From: Symsagittifera roscoffensis | Taxonomy: Eukaryota > Xenacoelomorpha > Acoela > Convolutidae | Direction of reading: 5' to 3' | Assembly (NCBI RefSeq): GCF_963678635.1 | Contig: NC_087070.1 | Location: 18,263,318 to 18,327,317, forward strand | DNA: 64,000 bases | Part shown: positions 33,591 to 43,834 of the stretch, one piece after another | Position numbering within the stretch: position 1 is the stretch's first letter | How the letters are laid out: the number at the start of each line of letters is the position of its first letter | Made by a program: the position numbers and the translations under genes | The notes under the pieces: generated by a model | Database searches by the model: none | Seen by the model: the letters and a program-made list of their open reading frames with translations, nothing else | Told to the model about the DNA's origin: nothing

Positions 33591-36011
33591 GGACCCCAAG
33601 ATTTATTAGTAACACATTACGATTGTGACGAAAACGAATAAAAAACATTACACAAATATGCAATAAATCAAGTATCACAATGCGAAACAGAACCACAAGC
33701 TATAGAAACAACAAATGTAATAGCGACACTTTATTCAAAAGCCCGAGCAACAACAGGTAAAGGATATAAATTCACAGCGACATTTTCCGAAAAGAAAGTA
33801 CATTGTTCACAAGTCTCAAATGGAAATAAAAACCGACTTGACCACGAATCATTCTACCAAAGTAATATCGAACGACTTCTACATCTCAATCCCGAAGATT
33901 GTAAAAACGAGTTACTAAGACTCAATATCACAAGAAATAAAAACACTGATAGAAAATTAGTATATTTCCAAGTTTTTGCAGATTCTGTACATCAAGCAAA
34001 CTTGAAAGATATCAAGGACATATAAAATTAGATGAAAAATACCCATACAACGGCGCACACGGAAGATTAACTTAAGATATACACGATAAACACTGGATAT
34101 CACACATTGGTATAAATGACCCATCAAACTGCAAAGCAGACACAAAAAATAAAGGATATCAAGAAATCATGTTTTTTGATTGGAGAATACAACTCGAAAA
34201 AATACAACTCACACGCGATTTATCAGACAACACAATGATCTATCAAGGAATTAGATTACCTTGTAAAAACGACCAAGGCTATTGTGACCCTACAACACGA
34301 ACACAAGCAACAATTGTTTGGTTCCCTGAAGACACATGTACAACATTTCAAGTAGCAAAAATACACGCTCGTATGATAAAATTTCACGAAAAATATTTCA
34401 TACAATCAATTCCATATGAACAAGTCCATCCATCACGAAGACAAAGTTCTATTTTTAGAAACATACACAATATAGAAAATAAATTGACACGTTTTCAAAT
34501 ATATCAAGAAACAGAACTTGCATGTAAATACAGAAATCCACTTCACAAAACACAATACTCCGAGATATTAGTTGAATACGAAAAAGGATTCGACATGAAC
34601 ACTGGAAAAGTAAAAATCGACCCATACGCCACAAGTCACCCTATAAACGAAGGAACATCATATATACCAGTTGATTTTCAAAAAAGTAAAAATCAACCTG
34701 GTGGACATCTAAAGCCCCATGACACTAGAAGCACACGTTTACAAGAATTATCACTAATGAATAGTACATATTTCGGTAACATCCACTATGATATTCACCT
34801 AGATATGAAATTAGACTACACAATTAGCCGAATTTTTCAAGAAATGTCACTATCTGAATTAGAAACACTTCACCAGCTATGCGAATTAGAAAGGACACAA
34901 ATCCTACAATCACTTGCACTAGCAGTATTAAAAATACCCTACGCAGGATATTTACTATCAGGAAATAGATCAAATTTTTTAGATTATGAAGGAAACATTT
35001 TATGGTTTTATACCTGTACCAAAAAAGTATCACCACTTTGAAGATAAACGATGCTATAAAAGAATCCCTATCTTTTATAAGAATAAAGTACACTTCGTTG
35101 ACACACTTTCAAGACGAACCTATTTCTGGGATACCGCAGTCCCATGTGGATCAGAAAAAAGCCACAATGTAGTTCAACTGAACCCTGATGAAGATAAATA
35201 TTATCTTCTTACTCCATATCCCACATTAATGCAATCACTCAAAAAATTTTCACCTGAAAGCATTAGAGCTATTGTTCGAAACCCAAATATTGACTTACAA
35301 TCAATTGGAATATATTCAAAATCCGATATACAACATCACATTAGAACACAACAATTCCAAGAATTATTAACACAAATGGACACGATACAAAGACAATCAA
35401 TTGACCAAAACTTACGCAAACTTGCCGAAACAGCAGGATTTGCAGATATTTATACACAAGACTATAGCGGATATTTTAAAGACATTAAAGACTATATATA
35501 TCTAAACGGTGAAAAATACCGACCACAAGATAATTCACCTATAAATATTTTTAGCTTTGTTACACTAAAAAATGAAATTCTCGATTTTCTAGGATGGCCC
35601 TACTACATCTTAGAAAAATTGACTATTTTATACGCAATGTTTAACTTTATAGGATATCTTTTTTCGCTTTTAAAAGGAATCTATAATACATGCGCTATAC
35701 ACACACAAGTAAATAGACAAGCAAGTGTAGCACGCATACTATTTGCAGGATTTTTTGGAATTTTTTCATCATCAATAAACAAAATTCTTTTAGATGCACA
35801 AATAAAGGAATACAACACAAAAATAGCAACAAGACAGAACACATACGACGAAGAACATAACAATGTAGACATTACGCCTACAGCACCACAGTTACCACCA
35901 CTACCACATAACCATCCATTATCACTAGTCCCACGAAATTTTCGAAATTTAGCAATAACAAATAATTCAAATTTTAGACCAACTATATCACAAGTCCCAT
36001 TCAACATATAA
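33591..36011 (+). pseudogene. env: env-like gene, broken
   Basis: Three overlapping stretches form one protein of about 800 residues: 33591 to TAA 34023 (with an earlier TAA at 33639), then a second frame from about 34010 (with TAA 34073-34075) to 35041, then back to the first frame from about 35035 to 36011. Features fitting an envelope glycoprotein are scattered Cys and Trp residues, a long helical segment near 34800-34930, and a strongly hydrophobic stretch near 35600-35700 followed by a second one near 35740-35790. It lies after pol as env does. Two frame changes and two stops make it inactive here. The family call rests on position and these features. Confidence 0.6.
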
Positions 36012-36115
36012 TGACACACCATTCACTAGATGAAAATACATACGAACAAATCATAGAACAACCCCATACCACCGCTTTTCAGTCTCAAAATAATAATTTT
36101 TTTAGCCCACGATGA
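36011..36115 (+). CDS. 34-codon linking ORF
   Basis: ATG 36011 overlaps the env-like stop as TAATG, and its own TGA (36113-36115) overlaps the next ATG (36112) as ATGA. It encodes 34 polar residues of no known family. Overlaps on both sides suggest a re-initiation step rather than an important protein. Confidence 0.4.
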   Translation: MTHHSLDENTYEQIIEQPHTTAFQSQNNNFFSPR

Positions 36116-37926
36116 GCCGACAACTTGGATCCCTACACCGCTCAAATTCACACCCAACCAACCTCAACACTCCAATTACAATAATTCCACTTTTTGCTTT
36201 CCCACCACCCGATTTCCCAACCAATAATATAACATCAGGCATGAATTCAGACACTAATTCACACATCTCAGTTTTATACTCCATCTCACAACTCAATAAC
36301 CCAGATATTGAAACCCCTGACGAATTTGCAGACTCTGAACCATCTCCATCCAATAATTTTCAAACCAATCCCTCAGTTTTTTCGAAACCCCCTTTTCAAC
36401 CAATCCCACCATATAACCCACTCCCATCCATTTCTACACCCTCCTATGCTTCACAAGTTACCCCAACCTACTCTTCACTTCATTCAGATCGATCATCCAA
36501 TTCTCCAGACACCCCCCAAATCTCCCAAGAACTAGATAATTTTATCACCTTACAACAACAACCCTTCCACCTTGAAAACCCCACTATAAATCAGATTTCA
36601 TCCACAATAGAATCATCAAACCCACCTACCCCTACACCCTCTTCAGCTTATACCGCATCATTAGCACCATCATCCACATCCACCGAATCATCAATTAGCA
36701 CTAATAGAGCTTACCGCACTTTCAAAAGAAAATTCCCAAACCATCCATTTCCAACAAAACCAGGAACAGCCCGTGAATATATTAATCATCCAAATCACAC
36801 TAACACGAAAGAATTTTTAGCAATCACCTTACCTTCATTTCCACAGTATACTTTGAACACCCCTACAGATACTAACGATACACGTAGCTTTGTAGATGAA
36901 CAAGTTTTAATGCCGACACTTCATTGGACATCATATTATCATTTTACTAACCCCCTTTGCCTACCTTTATCTAATACTCACATCGATATAGAACGAAATC
37001 AATATATGCTATATCGACTCACTACACCACTAACACATAGACAATTTACTTACATCGGATATAAAAAATCACTAAAAACATACACTGCACCCCGAGCTAA
37101 CGAATATACGCTAGAATATTACGATCATAACATCATCCGAACTAACCAAGACCAATTTTTAGATGATGATCGCTTCGCTAACCCACAAATCACAGAAAAA
37201 TTTTTCATCAAAACACCATATGTTTTTACACTCAATATATTTGATCGCAAATTCGACCACATCATTTCTGAAGCACTAACCTACACACAAGCTTACGAAA
37301 GTTTTAAAGAAAGATTTCAATTATTTTCACTAATCTTTCATTTCCTTGCACCACACGAACGAGATTTGCACTGCTCACATGACATTATGTTACGCACTAA
37401 ACAAACCCACACATATACATATTACCGCTTTATACAAAATCACTTTGACCTACACACTCCATCAAGACAACCACACCATCGTTTTCAATTTATTAACTCT
37501 AAATACACATCACCATTTTTTCTTAACTTCACATATTGCATCAAAGATACTAACCTTCACGGTATTCTTCGCAATTATGATCCCATAACCCAAATGTATA
37601 TTTTTTGTCCCATCACAAAGACCTTCAACGCAGAAGAATCCAGACCCTTCCTTATCCCACATGAATTTGTTCAACCTATAGAAATCCCCATATTAGAATT
37701 CATCCACAACACTAAATATAACCACAAATTATATAATCTCATCCAAAACACACCTTATGATTTTGCAGTTGGCACTGAAGAACTAAAAACCATTAAAGCA
37801 CTTCAATTGCTTTGGCCACTGCTTCAAACTAAAAACATCATTCGCATACTAGCAAAGTTACTAACAAATTCCGACATAATCCACGACATCTTCCCCACGG
37901 TTTTTTCCCCGACGACTAACAGGTAA
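36112..37926 (+). CDS. large 3' ORF of unknown function
   Basis: 604 residues from ATG 36112, intact. Residues 1 to about 210 are Pro/Ser/Thr/Asn-rich and look disordered, with a short basic cluster (RTFKRKFPNH) near 205-215. The rest looks folded, with many Tyr, Phe and His and several short conserved-looking blocks. No signal peptide or membrane segment. The stop codon is created by a strong splice donor (CAG|GTAAGT at 37920-37928); splicing to 37998 would replace the stop with 16 further codons. I recognise no homologue. Its disordered N-terminus and mixed C-terminus resemble the layout of the Met-less ORF at 32387. Confidence 0.65.
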   Translation: MSRQLGSLHRSNSHPTNLNTPITIIPLFAFPPPDFPTNNITSGMNSDTNSHISVLYSISQLNNPDIETPDEFADSEPSPSNNFQTNPSVFSKPPFQPIPPYNPLPSISTPSYASQVTPTYSSLHSDRSSNSPDTPQISQELDNFITLQQQPFHLENPTINQISSTIESSNPPTPTPSSAYTASLAPSSTSTESSISTNRAYRTFKRKFPNHPFPTKPGTAREYINHPNHTNTKEFLAITLPSFPQYTLNTPTDTNDTRSFVDEQVLMPTLHWTSYYHFTNPLCLPLSNTHIDIERNQYMLYRLTTPLTHRQFTYIGYKKSLKTYTAPRANEYTLEYYDHNIIRTNQDQFLDDDRFANPQITEKFFIKTPYVFTLNIFDRKFDHIISEALTYTQAYESFKERFQLFSLIFHFLAPHERDLHCSHDIMLRTKQTHTYTYYRFIQNHFDLHTPSRQPHHRFQFINSKYTSPFFLNFTYCIKDTNLHGILRNYDPITQMYIFCPITKTFNAEESRPFLIPHEFVQPIEIPILEFIHNTKYNHKLYNLIQNTPYDFAVGTEELKTIKALQLLWPLLQTKNIIRILAKLLTNSDIIHDIFPTVFSPTTNR

Positions 37927-37997
37927 GTATAATTTATACATATACTAATAAATTTAAAAATAAAACACTAACCATTCTTTATCCATGTTTTATTTAG
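37923..37997 (+). other. predicted 75-base intron at the end of the 3' ORF
   Basis: Donor GTAAGT at 37923, branch-point-like TACTAAT near 37943, acceptor TTTTATTTAG ending at 37997. Sequence-only prediction. Confidence 0.45.
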
Positions 37998-39508
37998 ATT
38001 TTTAGTCTTCATCTCACGATCATCTGCAAAATACACAAAAGAAAAATAAAAAATAGAAAACTTCTTCAAATTGTCCCAAACTCTAATAATCTTTTGCACC
38101 AGCTAAATTAAATAAAATTCATACAAATGTAATAAATTAATTTATAAATTATTTCCCTAAAAGCAGTAATTCTAATAATGATGAAAATTTGTAACTTAAT
38201 TTTTCCCCAAAACAAGCAATAAAATTGAAATTCTATGTAGTAAATTAATAAAACGCAAATGCAGTACTAACCTTTTGATATTTTCATTCACTCGCACAAG
38301 AATTCTATCCAAACTCGCACAGCTCGCCCACGAAGAATTGTTTAAATAATGAATTTCAGTTTCAAGCTTTCACACTCAACAACTCTAACACACGATAACA
38401 GGTTTCAAACTTTCCTTTAACCCGGTTGGAGAGGAATTATATACTAAACAAAACTAACCAATGCAGCTTACTAAACACCACAACACATAGAATAACAGCA
38501 TGACTAAGAAAAGGAAACCAACGGTACCCAAACCGGATTAACCAGGTTTAAAACTGGATAATTTATTCTTTTGAAGACTATTATAAAGTCTAAGAAAGAA
38601 ATAATAAAACACAAAAAAGTCGAAAGACAAAACCATACCAAAAACAATTTGATTTTTGAAAAAAAGGACACAACCAACGAAACATAAGAAAAACCACAAT
38701 AAACCCAACATAAAACGTTATCACATAACAGGACCTCTCACAGAAACCGCACGAAATCATACTCCCACTCCTGGCCTAACCCACCAGAGAGGACGTCCTG
38801 AGCATGCTCTATAGCCGGCCTAACCCAACGCGCTACATCCACGCTTTGTGACCACACTCCTATTTTTAATAAGAGGTACTCAAGGGTGAGTAACTCTTCA
38901 AAATAACTGAACTAAAACAGAAAGCTTTTGTGAAAACAACTAACCAAAATCATAACTAAAACACTAAACTAATAAAAATTTTATAAAATGTAAATTATAT
39001 CTTGCAGTATATAGATCAGCATACAACACCAAAGACGAACATCCAAAGACAAAATGACCCCACTACACTCGAAAAAGAATGGCCAACCACAATCAATATG
39101 CCGCCCACAATCACAACTCAAAGGATTTAGAGTACGACTTGACTTCGCAGAAAAGGACTTCATTGAACTAGAACAATGACCACCTCGATGTTCAAGTATA
39201 CGTACAGATCCGAGTATTCAGGCATCCCCTCCACGCACAATCTCCACGCCATTCCCAGACAAGGTCAAACACAAAGAAGTTCTCTACATGAAACGAAAAA
39301 ACCTGTCATAGCCAACCATTCTGAAATCAGATTTGAGTTTGTTGCGAAAACCCAGTCGTTGTCATGAGAAGACACAACGATTGAATCTGGAACTTCTCTA
39401 ACAAGAGAACCCAGACGAAATATGATGTTCGCCAAATACCAACGTCCATCATCCATCTTTTGAATTGCAGAAAGACTATTCTAAAAAACTCTGTAAAACC
39501 CGGATGGG
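37998..39508 (+). other. 3' untranslated part of the giant element
   Basis: About 1.5 kb with no supportable ORF. A more GC-balanced island lies at about 38730-38860. The last bases before the 3' LTR (CGGATGGG, 39501-39508) could act as the polypurine tract, although it is short and imperfect. Confidence 0.5.
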
Positions 39509-39918
39509 TGGAATCTGATCTAAACTACATTTTATGATTGGATAAATTAGATATTTTACCACTGTAAAGTATTTAATATTAACCAATCATGATCCATCTA
39601 ACTAACAACCCACTTATTTGTAAGTGCTGGAATTACTTGTAATTTCAGCACCAGAGAGATTTGAATTTAACTTAGAAATTAGTTGACTCTCCAAGAAGAC
39701 TTCAGCAGCCGCAATAAACCAGTATACCCTAGATCTATTGAGCCTAGCAGAGACTAGTTAAACACCCTGAGACTAGATAGTATAAGAGTAAGATTAGGAT
39801 CGGTATTAGACTAAGAAGTTGCACGAATCTATCCGGCCGAAAATAAGATAGCGTGACGAGCAGACGGTGTACCCTATCCGAAATTACTCTATGAGTTAAC
39901 CACCTCGGTTATAACTCA
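39509..39918 (+). repeat. 3' LTR
   Basis: 410 bp, 408 matching the 5' LTR. Followed directly by the target duplication TTAG (39919-39922). Confidence 0.92.
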
Positions 39919-41394
39919 TTAGGCTTCCCCATTGCAGTATTTCGGAAAGTTATTTCACAGTAATCTGATTACTTTTTGAACACCCAGAGCCTCAGTAAGG
40001 TATACGGATTCGGTATCTATTAACCCACAACCTTCTAACATCGATAGTCTAGAAAAAGCAGCAATAAAAAAGAAACAAAAAAGTAAGAACCTGTAACATG
40101 CTTGGTTAGATATCAAAATGAATCAATTTCAACTCTAGAATAGTTGGACTATTATTATTCCGTCCACTTCACGAAATGGGAAGGAAAGACGGCGCATGTT
40201 GTTTTTTCAAACGCCTTTTGACTACGTCAAAGAAGGTAAAAAAAATTGTTTTCATTAAAATTATTGTTTGATTCGTATTGCACAAAACAATTGAAAAATT
40301 GACTCCATTTTAAGAATCAATTTGACGGCAATTTTTACGCTATAAAATTTTTCGACCAACAATTTTATTTTTTTATGCAGTTCCTGCGACTCGCTATCAG
40401 TAAGCCTTAACAATGCTGTCGAATGATAGTCCATTTTTATTATCTCAACACATTTTAGACTGTGTTATTTTGTTGAGCGAATCTCTTTGTTTGCAACTCA
40501 AGTCCGTTTTTTTGCGTCTAGAACTTTCACGTAGTACCACTATTGCAGCCGAAATCGGTCAGGCTATAGTAGACCTGCAGCTAAAGGTCAATTGAGAGCT
40601 TGTCCTCACACACTATCATTGCCATGGCATGGGATCTAGTACATGATCTGACGCTTTCAAAGTCAACGTCTTAACACTATGCAAAGTTCCTACTAAATTT
40701 CTTTTCATCTCGTTGTCTCGCTTTGCCACGATTAAAGTTCAATTTCAGAAAAAAAATCAAATGAAGACAACTGAATGTTAACACAGAGACGAAGCTGAGC
40801 TTCGCATCCCGTGCGATACAAAACAAATAAAGAAAAAATAGATCTATTTAAATAAATAAATACCTTGCCAGGAACCCTTACAGCCGAAAAAAAACCAACA
40901 AGACTTCTGACAAGTTAATAAGTCCACCTCACCATCTTTGTTTTGCTCGTCAAAGGAAACAATATGAGGACACTAAGCCGATATATTATGCCGAAACTTA
41001 TTAAGCCCAAGAAAGCAAAATAAAAAAGCCCAAAAAATTAACAAAACATTAAGACTAAAAAGATGTTAAGTCCTCCTCAACCTCAAAACACAAACACGCA
41101 CACAATTTTTTCGCTTATCAATAGACACAAAATGAGACCAATAATCCAATACAAATTACGCCGCAACCTATCAAGCCAAGAAAAGAAAAAATTGTAAAAA
41201 GCCGGAAAAAAATTGTTATCAAGAAAAACTGTTAAGAAATTTAGCTTTTTGCGCGATCCAGAAAATATAAAGAAAAATGCGCGCAGCAAAGAAAAAGATT
41301 CCGAGATGTAACAACTAAGCCGACGAAACATAAGCAGACAATAATAAGCCGACAATTTTTTTGAAACGGACTATTTCCCGTTTTAAAAAAAAAC

Positions 41395-41480
41395 AGGTCC
41401 AGTCAGTTTCGAACCCAGTACCTTTGGCGTCCCAGACGTATTGGTTTCCTCCAGATTAAGTGAGCCGTACACGCTGAAAA
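41395..41480 (-). other. tRNA-like or SINE-like fragment
   Basis: On the minus strand an A-box-like CTCACTTAATCTGG is followed about 40 bases later by a B-box-like GGGTTCGAAACT and then a run of T that would end Pol III transcription. The 3' end (CTGGACC) has no matching 5' acceptor strand, and no clean cloverleaf forms, so it is not called as a tRNA gene. Confidence 0.25.
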
Positions 41481-42559
41481 AGTCTTACTCCAGTTTGATA
41501 ACGCTTGCTAATCGCAAGCGCAAAAAAGCATCCAAACAAAATTTACCAAGCGTTAACAAAGCCGCTAATTCTTGAGCAGACACCTTTGGTCCGAAAAAAG
41601 TTCTCATAACAAACTTGCTAACTCAAAAAAAGTTTCGACGTCCCCTTAAATCACACATGCACATGAAAACTTTTTCAGTCAGCAAACGAGGCAATATGAC
41701 GCTAATTGGCCGACATGAGATGAGGCCAAAACAATTGCCCCAATAAGCAAAAAAAAAACAGAAATTATACCAAATCAAAATGGGTTAACTTACCATTAAA
41801 ATGAAAAAAAAAACACGTTCGTATCTTGAAAACTGAGTTCGTATCTTGAAAACTGTATCTCTCCGAGAGTTCCTTTATGTGTAGTGAGTGAACTGTATAC
41901 GTGCAAATTTTTATACAGACGCCTATTAACATGCGGATCTATGAAAACAATTTAAAAATTTCCCCCCACCCCACCTAATGATCCAAAACATTTTAATCGG
42001 AACGCCAATTGAAGAATATATAAACTATTGGTATGCCGATATCACATTGCATCAGTGATAAGCAGCGTGATGATGAAATATCAAAAACCGATATACCAAC
42101 ATGTTTCGGATTGATTTCATGGCAAGCAAATTTCTTTCGATTTGTTAAAACAGTCCATAGTGTTCTGGTAACATCCAATTGAACGAAAGCAAAATAAATA
42201 AAAAAAATTGAACGAAATAAAAAAAATAAAGATAAGTCAAACCAATTTCAAATGTAAACAAGGATAGCCGGTTATTGTGCAAGTAGCACAGAATCCTCCG
42301 ACTATATTCTTAAAAAACTACATTTAAAAAAAAATTAATTTGACTTTTTGAGCGTGGTGTGATAAAAGGATCTAAACGAAAGGATAGATTTTAGAAACTT
42401 CTTATATTCATAGTGAAAAAGGCATATTGGAAAACCATTTTCTTCGAAAAATTTTTAAAAAGAAGATCGAAAAAAATGCGTTTTTTTTTTTCATTACAAG
42501 ACGGCGCAAAAAAATTGACATCTGATCTTACTAGCTTTCTTAGGGCTTGAATAAAAACT

Positions 42560-43290
42560 AACGGCTTAATTACCACTAATTTACTCTGATGAGCCTGCTC
42601 GCTCAATTTAGAGGGAACATAGAAAATTTCCAACCGCGATTTTTCTCGACACTGGGAAAACTTTTTTATGTCGTCCGAATTCCGACTGAAAGAGCTTTAA
42701 TATGACATATCATTCAACCCAGTCCGATGATTATTAGCGTTACTTGATTTTGAGTGGAAAAAAAAGTTGAGAAAAATTAAACCACCCGAATACAACACTC
42801 CCCCCATTTTCAATGGTCGGAACAACAAGGATAGCCGGTTGCTGTGCAAGTAGTACATAATATTCGGACCAATATATAAGTTCCAAAATTTATCTGAAAC
42901 TCAACAATATTTCTCGACACTGGGATAAATTTTTTGAAATTTTTAGTGTCGTTCGAATCAGAAGTGAAATGGCTTTTAATATGATATACCACTCCACCCA
43001 TTCCAAAGAATATTTCTGGTAACTGATTTGGTTTACAAACAAAATGAGCCAGCTCGCTAACTTAATTCCTTCGAAATTAGATCATATATCAAAAATTTTA
43101 AACATACTTTTCTTGACACTGAGAAATTTAATGGGCAATTTTAAAATATCGTTCGAATCACGACTGAATGATCATTAATATGACACATCATTCGATCTAT
43201 TCTGCTGATTATATGTGGTACCTAATTTTGCCTGGAAAACGAAAAAAAAAAACACATCCGAAAACAAACGTCTCCCTTTTTTCAATTGTC
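42560..43290 (+). repeat. dispersed repeat, three adjacent copies
   Basis: Copies at about 42560-42850, 42880-43030 and 43040-43290 in the same orientation share the landmarks listed for 13920 (CTCGACACTGGGA, TTCGAATCACGACTGAA, CCGATGATTATT, TTTTCAATGGTCGGAACAA, AACAAGGATAGCCGGTTG). Divergence between copies shows the array is old. Confidence 0.65.
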
Positions 43291-43834
43291 GGATCATATA
43301 TATGGTGACACGGCAATTACTCTTAAGCCTGGTCAGATATTTTTTTCTCAAACAAAGTTTATACACTAGCAATTTCTGTTGATCATGCATGCAACAATTG
43401 CAAACTCCGATATAAAGCTGTATTCAAAAGATAAAAAAAAGGCATGCGTTAAACGCGCAAACACATACGCTACAAAAACACTTAACCATGACAAGGTTTA
43501 TTGACAGATGCCTTTAAATATATCAAAAAAGCAGCTTCATGATTGATTATTGAAAAATTAAAATAAGTTTTATTTTCTCTCTAAAAAGACGTTCTCTAAT
43601 TCCTGAATTATCCAAAAATTATAAAATACATTGAAACGAAAGCTTGACCATGAATAATTCGTGGCTCGCAAGACTATAGCAAAATAGTTCACTGCTAGTA
43701 AAATAGTTTAAAGAACACCAATAAAAAGGCAAGAAACAGTTCCTATAAAGGCCTCTGATAGATAGTAAGAATTCAGTATCATTTACTAGTCTTTGGCTTT
43801 TTAAAACAACCCTTTGCATTCAAATTCGAAAGTT

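Larger units (their letters stand above)
21281..39918 (+). mobile_element. 18.6-kb LTR retrotransposon (Ty3-like)
   Basis: Two 410-bp direct repeats (21281-21690, 39509-39918) differ at only two positions and are flanked by the 4-bp duplication TTAG (21277-21280, 39919-39922). A TGG-starting primer site follows the 5' LTR, and all ORFs point the same way. Order: 155-residue ORF, gag-pro, pol (reverse transcriptase, RNase H, integrase), two small membrane ORFs, a Met-less ORF, env-like gene, a 34-codon ORF and a 604-residue ORF. RT-before-integrase order and the D,D35E integrase place it with Ty3/gypsy. Typical members are 5-12 kb, so this one is unusually large. The near-identical LTRs argue for a recent insertion, yet gag-pro and env contain stops, so it may have been mobilised in trans or decayed quickly. 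Confidence 0.92.
39919..43834. other. non-coding with repeats
   Basis: No gene. Contains a hairpin motif GAAGCTGAGCTTCGC near 40792 that recurs near 46576, a tRNA-like segment (41395-41480, minus), a 19-base tandem duplication near 41818-41855, and three dispersed-repeat copies at 42560-43290. The 3' UTR of the RING gene should occupy the right end. Confidence 0.5.
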
